From: Sphingobacteriales bacterium
GTDB lineage: Bacteria > Bacteroidota > Bacteroidia > Chitinophagales > UBA2359
Direction: 5' to 3'
Length of the DNA stretch: 64,000 nucleotides
NCBI GenBank assembly: GCA_016718845.1
Contig: JADKCK010000021.1
Span: 1 to 64,000 of the forward strand
Below are positions 32,840-40,852 of the stretch, piece by piece. Position 1 is the first letter of the stretch. Every line of letters starts with the position of its first letter. Below the pieces are notes generated by a model that saw only the letters and a list, made by a program, of their open reading frames with translations, did not search any database and had not been told where the DNA came from. The translations under genes and the position numbers were made by a program.

Positions 32840-34018
32840 ATGTCAACAATTCCTTCGTTCGAGAACACAAAGGTAGCATTTTCGCACAAATCTAACAACG
32901 AATTGCGCAAGGCTTACTATTTATTTCGGGTAATGAACAACAATACCGTAGTATCGGCGGGCAGCGTGCTTACTAATTGGGCATTGCGCTTGCATTTACC
33001 CATTGGCGGTATCATAAAACCAACCGTGTACCAGCAGTTTTGCGGTGGCGAAACCCTCGAAAAAAGCAGCCCCACTATTGCGCAATTAGCCAAATACGAT
33101 GTAAAAGTATTGTTGGATTATGGCGTAGAAGCCAAAGAATCGGAGCAAGATTTTGACCAAACCGTAGATAGTTTGCTGCAAGCTATTGCCTACGCCAAAG
33201 GTAACGACAATGTAAGCGCCATAAGTTGTAAAATAACAGGCTTGGCAAAGTTTAAACTGCTCGAAAAATATACGGCAGGCAAAGAGTTGTCGGAGAAACA
33301 AAAAATAGCTTGGGAGCGCACCCGACAACGGTTGCATGTTTTGTGCAAAGCCGCCGATGCAGCCAACGTGAGTATTTATTTTGATGCCGAAGAAAGTTGG
33401 ATACAAATTGCCCTTGACACACTCATCACCGAAATGATGGAAACCTACAACACCAAAAGGGCAGTAGTGTACAACACCATACAGTTATATAGGCATGATA
33501 GGTTGGCATTTTTGAAAAAATCGCACAACGATGCCCATGCAAAGCAGTATGTGTTGGGTGTAAAGTTGGTTCGTGGGGCATATATGGAGAAAGAGCGCAA
33601 ACGTGCCGCCGAAATGGGCTATCCATCGCCAATACAACCCGATAAACAAGCCACCGATGCCGATTATGACCGCGCCCTTGAGTATTGCATACAACACCTC
33701 GACACGATTTGTTTTTGCAACGCATCGCACAACGAAATGAGCAACCTATATTTGTGCGAACTTATGGGCAGATACAACTTAGCTACTAACGATGACCGAA
33801 TCACCTTTGGGCAATTGTATGGCATGAGCGACCACCTATCGTTTAACCTTGCCGATGCGGGCTACAACGTAGCAAAATACCTACCCTACGGACCCCTGCG
33901 CGATGTTATGCCCTATTTAATGCGCCGCGCCCAAGAGAACACATCGGTAGCCGGGCAAATGAGCCGCGAGCTTAAGTTAATACAAAAAGAGATGATACGC
34001 CGAGGCTTAAGGTATTAA
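32840..34018 (+). CDS. Proline dehydrogenase
   Basis: 392 aa from ATG 32840; the open frame to 32735 crosses the promoter. FAD-dependent, it oxidises proline to pyrroline-5-carboxylate as the first step of proline catabolism. Family blocks: VLLDYGVEAKE, SIYFDAEESWIQ, GVKLVRGAYMEKERKRA, CFCNASHNE, FGQLYGMSDHLSFNLA and the closing YLPYGPLRDVMPYLMRRAQENTS. It is the single-domain form, without the P5C dehydrogenase or DNA-binding domains of PutA. Membrane association is usual for the family. Confidence 0.93.
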   Translation: MSTIPSFENTKVAFSHKSNNELRKAYYLFRVMNNNTVVSAGSVLTNWALRLHLPIGGIIKPTVYQQFCGGETLEKSSPTIAQLAKYDVKVLLDYGVEAKESEQDFDQTVDSLLQAIAYAKGNDNVSAISCKITGLAKFKLLEKYTAGKELSEKQKIAWERTRQRLHVLCKAADAANVSIYFDAEESWIQIALDTLITEMMETYNTKRAVVYNTIQLYRHDRLAFLKKSHNDAHAKQYVLGVKLVRGAYMEKERKRAAEMGYPSPIQPDKQATDADYDRALEYCIQHLDTICFCNASHNEMSNLYLCELMGRYNLATNDDRITFGQLYGMSDHLSFNLADAGYNVAKYLPYGPLRDVMPYLMRRAQENTSVAGQMSRELKLIQKEMIRRGLRY

Positions 34019-34058
34019 GCCCATACCGCATCTGCCCGCATTAATTGTTGATACACAC

Positions 34059-34111
34059 CAAAACAATAGCCTCAACCCTAAACTATTTTGGGATTGAGGC
34101 TATTGTTTTTG
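34059..34111. terminator. Bidirectional terminator between proline dehydrogenase and the hydrolase
   Basis: Stem AAACAATAGCCTCAA / TTGAGGCTATTGTTT with flanking A and T runs, between converging genes. Confidence 0.88.
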
Positions 34112-34144
34112 TATTTTTTTTGGGTGATGGATAGGTACTATGGT

Positions 34145-35620
34145 TTATCGCACTACTACCATTTTTTGTTGCATTAGTTTTTGCCCATTGCTAAGTGTTA
34201 GGGTATATAATCCTGCGGGTAATTGGCGTGCGCTTATGGGTACTTGCTCGTCGCGTATGTTGTTTATTTGCGATACTATGCGTCCGGTTACATCGGTTAC
34301 TTGTAGGGTGTATGCTTCGTAGTTGGGGTTGGTAAAGTTAAGCATGGCATAATCGGATACGGGATTAGGAAACAAGCGCATAAAACCAGCATCGCCAACA
34401 ACATCGTTTACGCCCGTACAAGCCGAGCGTTGTTGGTCGAACCACAATTTAGCGAACAATACAGACGGTTGCGCGCAGGGGTAATGGTCTAAGTTGGGGT
34501 TTACATTAAGCGTATCAATATCGTTAAAGCCCACCGATTGGAAGTGTTCGTAGGCAACCTTGGCGTTTAGGTAAATAACGCTTTGGTCGTTGGTACAAAA
34601 TTGCAGTTTCATGGGTGCTTCGGGTATCCAGCCGTTGTAGGTATTGTTGTCGTTTAGGGCAAGGCGCAGCGGGTGGTTGGGGTTGGTCTGAAAATCGGCA
34701 AATACCTCGGGTCGTACAATTTCGGCGGGTATGCTGCTGGCGGGCATGGCGTTGTTAATGTCTCCGCTGCCTTGTAATCCGTCAAACAAGTTGGGTATAT
34801 CTACATCGTATGGCGATATGAAAATGTCGGACAGCGAGGGAAAAGCTGCAGCTAAATCGGGATAAGCTTCGCGGTAGGCTAACACAATGTAGGGCAGGTA
34901 GTTTGGTTCGGGGTAAGGTTGTGCGGCGGTAAGTAGGTCGGTTTGTACGCCGCCTACGTCGTATGGTCCCGACATAGGAGCCGCTGCCGTTACGTTAAAC
35001 TCGGTGGAATAATCAAGTTGCATGGCACGGTGGGTTGCCATGGTTGCGTGTCCGCCTTGCGAGTAACCTGTTAAAAACAGTTGTTCGTTAAGGGGTATGT
35101 TATTAGCGGCGCAGTAGTTGCGGGTGGCTCGTATCATGTCGATAACAGCGGTTGCTTCGGAGGCGGCATGTATGTATGGATGAAAACCCGGGCTATCGCC
35201 CAAACCTAAATAATCGGCAACACAAGCTACATAGCCATCGGTGGCAGCACCAACGGCAATAAAAGCCTCTTGGCTTAGGCGCGAGGGCACTTGTTCTTTA
35301 ACGGTTATGGTTCCGTGCTGATAGCTTAGTATGGCAGCTCCGCAATTTTCTTGTAAGTTAAGCGGTATCATTGCCACACCCGATGCAATGGTTGGGTTGC
35401 CATGCACATCAATGGTGTTGTAGATAAGTTTGTAGGCAGCCACATCGTACCTAACGGGTAAAAAGGCGGCGGGTATGCCCAAATTGTCCATTTCTTGGAG
35501 TATTTCGGCTTGGGTGTAGTTGCGTATCCATGTTTCGGATACAATAGTGCCGCGTTGCTCTTGTGCTTGCAACTGCAAAACACATAGCATACAAAGTAGT
35601 GTGAAGTAAAAGTTTTTCAT
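34145..35620 (-). CDS. Secreted alpha/beta hydrolase (lipase/peptidase-like) with T9SS sorting domain
   Basis: 491 aa, ATG start, signal peptide ending LQLQAQ. Alpha/beta hydrolase fold with the nucleophile elbow GYSQGG (Ser187), a preceding VADYLGLGDSPGFHPYIHA loop typical of secretory-lipase (LIP) proteins, and a late His in NLDHYPCA. The acid residue is probably in the CTNDQSV region. A type A sorting domain follows (LFPNPVSDYAML ... MVVVR), so it is surface-exposed or secreted. Substrate not deduced. Confidence 0.85.
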   Translation of the reverse strand: MKNFYFTLLCMLCVLQLQAQEQRGTIVSETWIRNYTQAEILQEMDNLGIPAAFLPVRYDVAAYKLIYNTIDVHGNPTIASGVAMIPLNLQENCGAAILSYQHGTITVKEQVPSRLSQEAFIAVGAATDGYVACVADYLGLGDSPGFHPYIHAASEATAVIDMIRATRNYCAANNIPLNEQLFLTGYSQGGHATMATHRAMQLDYSTEFNVTAAAPMSGPYDVGGVQTDLLTAAQPYPEPNYLPYIVLAYREAYPDLAAAFPSLSDIFISPYDVDIPNLFDGLQGSGDINNAMPASSIPAEIVRPEVFADFQTNPNHPLRLALNDNNTYNGWIPEAPMKLQFCTNDQSVIYLNAKVAYEHFQSVGFNDIDTLNVNPNLDHYPCAQPSVLFAKLWFDQQRSACTGVNDVVGDAGFMRLFPNPVSDYAMLNFTNPNYEAYTLQVTDVTGRIVSQINNIRDEQVPISARQLPAGLYTLTLSNGQKLMQQKMVVVR

Positions 35621-35680
35621 GTCTTGTTCTTAAAAAGGTGATATTGATGTACTAATCTAAATAATTGCTTATTTGTGCGG

Positions 35681-35688
35681 CAAATGTA
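35681..35688 (-). promoter_or_regulatory. Candidate -7 box for the alpha/beta hydrolase gene
   Basis: TACATTTG on the minus strand, 60 bases before the ATG at 35620. Confidence 0.4.
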
Positions 35689-35751
35689 ACCATAAAGCGC
35701 CATATTGCGCAACTATTTGCGCAAAAAAATAGTGCTGCGAAAAAAAAATTG

Positions 35752-35759
35752 TAATTTTG
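35752..35759 (+). promoter_or_regulatory. Candidate -7 box for gldF
   Basis: TAATTTTG followed by CACC, 128 bases before the gldF start. It faces away from the hydrolase promoter. Confidence 0.45.
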
Positions 35760-35887
35760 CACCACTTTATCCGTTTTAAGCAAGTAAAACTTATTTGGGG
35801 CTATACGCTTTGGTTTGGAGTGCCAATTTTATGTTTTTACAAAACAAGGCATAGCAATACATTTTACTATTATCAATTACCCATTGT

Positions 35888-36619
35888 ATGTTCACTATAT
35901 TTAGAAAAGAAATTAACCTGTTTTTTAGCTCGCTGATTGGTTATATGGCGATGGTGGTTTTTTTATTAACCACCGGTTTAGTAGTTTGGATTTTTCCGGA
36001 CACCAACATCCTCGATTTTGGGTATGCCAACCTTGATGCCCTGTTTGACATTGCTCCGTGGGTGTTTATGTTTTTGATACCTGCCATTACGATGCGTGCT
36101 TTTTCGGAGGAGTTTAGAAGTGGCACCATTGAGTTATTATCTACGCGCCCCATAACCGATTTGCAGGTTATTTTGGGCAAATATTTTGCTGCCTTTTTTT
36201 TGGTGGTATTTACGCTTTTGCCCACTTTGTTGTATTACTACACCATTTACAGTTTGGGTGCGCAGGTAGGCAATATTGATACGGGTGCTACGTGGGGCTC
36301 GTATTTAGGTTTGTTGTTTTTGAGTGCGGCATTTACGGCAATTGGCATTTTTGCATCGTCGTTAACAGCCAACCAAATTGTGGCTTTTTTGTTGGCGGTG
36401 TTTTTGTGTTTTTTCTTTAACAGCGCCTTCGAGTACCTTAGCCATTTGGGCTTGTTTTACGCCACCTTCGACGATTTAGTTGATGGCATTGGCATACGGT
36501 CGCACTATGTGTCTATTAGTAGGGGCGTTGTTGATACCCGCGATGTGGTGTATTTTGTGTCGCTGACAGCCGCTTTTATTTTGCTTACCAAAACCGTTTT
36601 AGAAAGTAGAAAATGGTAA
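35888..36619 (+). CDS. gldF: Gliding motility ABC transporter permease GldF
   Basis: 243 aa, ATG start, six membrane segments. MFTIFRKEINLFFSSLIGY, WVFMFLIPAITMRAFSEEFRSGTIELLSTRPI and GKYFAAFFLV are the GldF / ABC-2-type permease landmarks. With GldA (ATPase) and GldG it forms a transporter needed for gliding in flavobacteria. A terminator follows 11 bases later and gldG is not next; gldA is at 49215. The separation of the three genes is noted in the findings. Confidence 0.9.
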   Translation: MFTIFRKEINLFFSSLIGYMAMVVFLLTTGLVVWIFPDTNILDFGYANLDALFDIAPWVFMFLIPAITMRAFSEEFRSGTIELLSTRPITDLQVILGKYFAAFFLVVFTLLPTLLYYYTIYSLGAQVGNIDTGATWGSYLGLLFLSAAFTAIGIFASSLTANQIVAFLLAVFLCFFFNSAFEYLSHLGLFYATFDDLVDGIGIRSHYVSISRGVVDTRDVVYFVSLTAAFILLTKTVLESRKW

Positions 36620-36629
36620 AGATGCTATA

Positions 36630-36677
36630 AAACAATAACCCCCAAATTTGCAGGAAATGCAGATTTGGGGTTTTGTT
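36630..36677. terminator. Terminator after gldF
   Basis: Stem AACCCCCAAATTTGCA / TGCAGATTTGGGGTT with small mismatches and T-rich flank; may also serve mcrC from the other side. Confidence 0.8.
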
Positions 36678-36778
36678 GAAGAGGAGGACCGTTGAGTTGA
36701 AATGTAAAAGACTATAATTGAAACAAACCATTATTGTGTGTTCATTCTTATTTTTTGTCGTGTTGTTGTTCATCCATT

Positions 36779-38050
36779 TTAGTCGCTGATTATAGGTAAT
36801 TTAATTGCCATTTTATAAAATCGGGTAAAGCCATTAATTGCTATTTCTTTTAAATCGTCAGTTAATTTGTCTGGTGCTTTTTGGTCTGGATAAATAATTA
36901 AACAGTCTATTACTATATCTCGTTGTTGTTCTGTTTTTAATCCTAACCTTGATAAAACTTTTACATCTCTTGCATAACCACTTAATTGCCTGATGTCCTC
37001 TATTTGGTATTGCTCTTGCTGATACTTATGTTTGTATTTCGTATCAATTATCATTCCCTCATTATTATCCACAAGAATAAAGTCTGGTTGCCCATAAGTT
37101 CCTTGAATTTGAAATTGAATTTTATTGAAATATTTATCCTTAAGCAAACCTAGTACATATAATTCAAATAACTTTGGCATATCAATCCAAAATGGTGGAA
37201 CTTTAATGGTTTTATTGTTTAGTGATTCTATCTGGTTTATGTTGTAGCCAAATCTTTTTAAAATGAGATTTGCAATATAAAGTGCCTCTTTGTATTCTTT
37301 GTAAAATGAATTATGCGGAATTGATTTCATTGTACGTAAATCAATATTTTCGTCAACTTCGTGAAAAGCGGGCAAACAATAATTGATTACAGGAGCAACA
37401 AGTTTAGTATAGTTAGGAAAAAAAACAAGATATTTTTGAACAAAAACCAATGTCTGTTTCAATATTCTGTTTTCAATACAGTTGAAACCAAATTCATCGT
37501 ACTGACAAAATGTTTTGGTTGGTTTGTTTTTGATTAGGTTATGTTTGAGCGTTTGAGAAACTAAAACTTTCCCTTTGATTTTTGCATTTAGATTTTGTTT
37601 TACTTTGTAATATGATTTTTTTAACCCTTTTTTAACAACGGATTTCAATATCTGTAGAAATTGAACAACCAAAAGTGGAGTAAGCAAATCTTGCTTTTGT
37701 TCAATCTCAATAAAGGGTTCTTCAAATTTAATTTCATACAAATCTCTTACAAAATTTGCCACATCAGAGTGTCTTAAGCAAGAAAACAGCATTTTTAAAT
37801 AATCGGTTTGCTGTGTATTATCATTAAGTTTTGGCGCTACATAGACAGCAACTTCATTTTTGTGTAACCAATCAGTGCCGATATAAAAATTAGAGTTTAA
37901 TTTTTTACTCGTACTATCTTGGGTAATCTCGATGCATTTACAACCTTCTTTTTGCTTAAAAAGGATTGATGACGCAGAAAGTATCTCAATTGAAGAGATA
38001 TCTTCAATTGAGTGTTCCGAAAGTGCTTTGTTGAAGAGTAACTTAGACAT
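36779..38050 (-). CDS. mcrC: McrC, nuclease subunit of a McrBC-type restriction system
   Basis: 423 aa, ATG start, overlapping the end of mcrB by 8 bases. McrC pairs with the GTPase McrB to cut modified DNA. The C-terminal PD-(D/E)xK nuclease core is visible: GQPDFILVDNNEGMIIDTKYK, with Asp323, Asp336 and Lys338. The middle (FNCIENRILKQTL, YKEYKEALYIANLIL) matches McrC helical regions. AT-rich codon use unlike the flanking core genes suggests transfer. The nuclease is intact, but its partner is broken. Confidence 0.88.
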   Translation of the reverse strand: MSKLLFNKALSEHSIEDISSIEILSASSILFKQKEGCKCIEITQDSTSKKLNSNFYIGTDWLHKNEVAVYVAPKLNDNTQQTDYLKMLFSCLRHSDVANFVRDLYEIKFEEPFIEIEQKQDLLTPLLVVQFLQILKSVVKKGLKKSYYKVKQNLNAKIKGKVLVSQTLKHNLIKNKPTKTFCQYDEFGFNCIENRILKQTLVFVQKYLVFFPNYTKLVAPVINYCLPAFHEVDENIDLRTMKSIPHNSFYKEYKEALYIANLILKRFGYNINQIESLNNKTIKVPPFWIDMPKLFELYVLGLLKDKYFNKIQFQIQGTYGQPDFILVDNNEGMIIDTKYKHKYQQEQYQIEDIRQLSGYARDVKVLSRLGLKTEQQRDIVIDCLIIYPDQKAPDKLTDDLKEIAINGFTRFYKMAIKLPIISD

Positions 38051-39499
38051 TTAATGCTTCAATTTTATCGTTTGCTGTTTCTAAAAATATCCCGTCTTTC
38101 AAGTATTCTCTAAGAATTGGTTTGATTTCATACTCTAATTTAATTCTTAATTCGTTCTCGTCTTTAACATTAAGAAAATAACTATGTCCAATCATTACAT
38201 CTTTGGCTTTAAAATCGGGTGAAAGAAACTCGTTTGTAAACAAGTTTTTGACTACACTGAATAAATTTTTAGCCATGTCGTTTTGAATAACATTTTCGTC
38301 AGGTAATACATCAACAAAAGCGAATCTTCTTCTGATAGCATAATCAATGTGTCCTACAGAACGGTCTGCTGTATTCATTGTGCCAATTATATAAAGGTTC
38401 TTAGGTAGTATAATTTTTCTTTCGCCTTCATATTCATACATAGAGGTAACGGGATTATCCCTGTATTCTAAGGCATAAATAAGTTCGCCTAAAACAGCAG
38501 GTAAATTAGCTCTATTTATTTCATCAATAACCAAAACATAGTTGCCATTTGGGTTATCTAATGCCTTTTGTGCAAAATCAGCAAGTATTTTGTTTTCTAC
38601 TTGGTAAAAAACACTTCCATTTTCAGTCGTTTCGGCAACAATTCCTCTTACAAAATCCTCATAAGAGTATGCTGGATGAAATTGAATGATTTCAAATTCA
38701 CCTGTTGCAACAATTTCTTCTTTTTGGTCAATACTTTCACCTGTTTTTAAGTTAAAGTTTTCCCACAACATTTGTCCGAATTCGTAGCTACTTAATTGGC
38801 TATTTAATTGCTTTTTTTGTCAAGATAAACTTGGTTTAGTTTTTTGTTTTTTTCAAAAATATTCAGTCCTTGAAAATCTACTTTGAATATTTTCAAGGCA
38901 TTATCAATCATTTTTTCGCTATTAATTGGAAAATAATTTTCGGGATAATAGCTGTTGAGTATTTTCAACAAGAAGCTAACGCCAAAATATTGTTCGGCAT
39001 TAGCCGTATTTTCTGTCTGAACAACTTCGGATATTAAGTCAGCAATTTTTTTTATTGCTTCGTTATTGTCTTCAATATCCTTTACGATACCATGTTTGCT
39101 ATAATCTTCAATTGTTTTTTTCCAATAAATTAGGTACGAGCGTGAACTACCGGGAGAATATGACCCTAATTGTTTTAATCCCGTTTCAATCCACCAACAA
39201 AAATTATCTCTATCACCTTTACCCGTACAATAACTTTGCAAGGTAATTTGTTAAATTATTTTTGGAAAACAATCATAAAACATTGAGAGTTGGGCATTTC
39301 TATTTTCTCTTGCTGTTTTTATTGCTTCATCATTTGGATTGAAGTTTTTGACCAAATTATCAATTATACTTTCTGGATTGCCAATTGTTCGTGACTTAGT
39401 TAATTCCTCAGCTATCAATTTTGCCTGTCTTGTTTTACCTGTCCCCGGAGGACCTTGCAAAATGATTTGGTTTTTGTATTTGAGTAGGTCTATTATCAT
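38043..39499 (-). pseudogene. mcrB: McrB, AAA+ GTPase subunit, broken by a stop and a frameshift
   Basis: Starts at ATG 39499 (IILQGPPGTGKTRQAKLIAEEL, Walker A). An in-frame TAA at 39251-39253 interrupts it; the same frame then continues YCTGKGDRDNFCWWIE and FGVSFLLKILNSYYPENYFP. At the A7 run near 38812-38818 the frame shifts; one more A would restore KKKQLNSQL leading into MLWENF. The last part has HPAYSYEDFVRGI, VLVIDEINRAN (Walker B), IIGTMNTADRS and YAIRRRFAF. Whole length would be about 485 aa. Restriction is probably off unless these are sequence errors or the protein is made in pieces. Confidence 0.85.
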
Positions 39500-39884
39500 T
39501 TCTCTTTTTCTTTTTCGATTATTTGTTGAGCAAACTCCAACATTTCATCATCTCTCAACAGCTCAATTGTCTTTCTATAGGAAATGGTGTCAAAATCCTT
39601 TGGAAGTTCTTTAATATTAAACCACTTGACTTTAAAAGTGTGGTAGTTCTCTTTGCTGATGACTTTACCAATACCTTTCACTTTCGTAAAGGTAATTGCA
39701 TGGTTTGCCCCTTTAGTAGAACTTGATTTCATTAGCAGAAGGTCACCAATAGCAACATTTTCTAATGTGCCTCTATTTCTTCATCTCCGCTATAGGCATA
39801 ACCGTCATACCAAATTCCTTGGTCTAAAAAGTCTTTTGAAATGTCAGTGTTTTCGTGTGTTGCTCCTACTGCCCAATATTTCAT
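39496..39884 (-). pseudogene. EVE/PUA-like small protein upstream of mcrB, frameshifted
   Basis: From ATG 39884 the frame reads MKYWAVGATHENTD and GIWYDGYAYSGDEE, then breaks at an AAA run near 39776. One added A continues as RGTLENVAIGDLLLMKS, KGIGKVI and SYRKTIELL to 39496, overlapping the mcrB ATG (ATGA). Total about 128 aa. The shape (short N-terminal strand, GD.LLMKS, GIG, closing helix) suggests an EVE/PUA-fold reader of modified bases, which are known partners of McrBC; the assignment is inference. Confidence 0.5.
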
Positions 39885-39974
39885 TTTATGTTGTTTATAC
39901 CGTTATTTGATTATTAGTTTAATAGTTGCAAACCCCCAAAGCCTCTGCACACCCCACGCCCACTACCACATTCT

Positions 39975-40110
39975 ATTACCTATAATAGCAAGTGCCTTTT
40001 ATCGGTTGCAAATATAAGGTGTTTTATTTGTTTAATTAAGATTTAGGAGTGATTTTTACAAATTTTTTTTCGGGCAATTATGTAAAGATAAAAAAACTAC
40101 AAACACCACT
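39975..40110 (+). repeat. Left copy of a duplicated non-coding block
   Basis: Shares ATAATAGNAAGTGCCTTTTA, GCAAATATANGGTGTTTT and the later GGGCAATTAT with 42787-42925 in the same orientation. The two copies bracket the gene group at 40307-42726. Confidence 0.7.
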
Positions 40111-40113
40111 GTT

Positions 40114-40172
40114 TACAACAGAGATACGGAGGACGCAGAGGCATTTTCTCTGTGTTCTCCGTATCTTTGTTG
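40114..40172. repeat. Imperfect palindrome of the GGAGACACAGAG type
   Basis: ACAACAGAGATACGGAG pairs with CTCCGTATCTTTGTTGT around an inner AGAG / CTCT stem. Related to the CACAGAGAACACAGAG sequences in the MITE-like elements. A fragment of the 41-bp array unit (GCGTTCTGGAAAATACAAAC) follows at 40205. Confidence 0.65.
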
Positions 40173-40306
40173 TAATTAATTTACTATTGTTATGTACTAT
40201 AATAGCGTTCTGGAAAATACAAACGCCGCTGTAATGTGTATAATAGTATTGCCGCCATATTACTAAACAAATAACTGGCAACACTTTGTAGGGTGTATTT
40301 TTAACA

Positions 40307-40513
40307 TCATTCCATTTCATGCTGCCTTTCTATAAACAACCATTTTAGTTTATAATACCAGAGCGGAACAAACCAAGAAAAAAACACAATGCTACCAACT
40401 ATTACCCATCCAAAAACAGATACATCATTTACTCTTTGAGGGGGAAATACCATAATGAATAGGTGGGCTATTCTTTTTAGCGAAGGAACAAATTGAATTA
40501 CAATAAGCTCCAT
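40307..40513 (-). CDS. Small membrane protein of unknown function
   Basis: 68 aa, ATG start, with two hydrophobic stretches, the stronger one at about 31-54 (VFGWVIVGSIVFFSWFVPLW). It starts 6 bases after the stop of the next small membrane protein, in line with a three-gene unit. No family recognised. Confidence 0.5.
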   Translation of the reverse strand: MELIVIQFVPSLKRIAHLFIMVFPPQRVNDVSVFGWVIVGSIVFFSWFVPLWYYKLKWLFIERQHEME

Positions 40514-40519
40514 GATGTA

Positions 40520-40852
40520 CTAAAAAGTACAAATGGCTAATGTATATAGATAGGTATTTTTAAGGTCTAAATTGTCTTTATATTTTGGTAATCTGTTGTA
40601 GAACATGATTAATACAAACAAATTAAAAAGTGTAAACACAGAATAAAGTATCATAGAAGCTAACATTGCCCTAATATTAAATGTATAATTCAGTGCTTTA
40701 AACAACTGTTTCTCTGCATTTGCTGTTTGATTTTTGAAAAAATATGCTCCGATAGCAACAGAAGCAAAAGAAGATGCAAAATAAATGTAAAAAGACAAAA
40801 TAAACACTCCAATTTTTGCTAATAACCTGCTTATAAATTTTAGTGTTGACAT
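40520..40852 (-). CDS. Membrane protein of unknown function
   Basis: 110 aa, ATG start, overlapping the end of the lipoprotein gene by 13 bases, which implies coupled translation. Two or three membrane segments (about 11-36, 62-86). No family recognised. It seems to belong with its two neighbours. Confidence 0.55.
   Translation of the reverse strand: MSTLKFISRLLAKIGVFILSFYIYFASSFASVAIGAYFFKNQTANAEKQLFKALNYTFNIRAMLASMILYSVFTLFNLFVLIMFYNRLPKYKDNLDLKNTYLYTLAICTF

Noticed and set aside
34145..35620. Dipeptidyl-peptidase or feruloyl esterase assignment
   Set aside because: The GYSQGG elbow and YLGLGDSPG loop fit secretory lipases at least as well, so only the broad hydrolase class is given.
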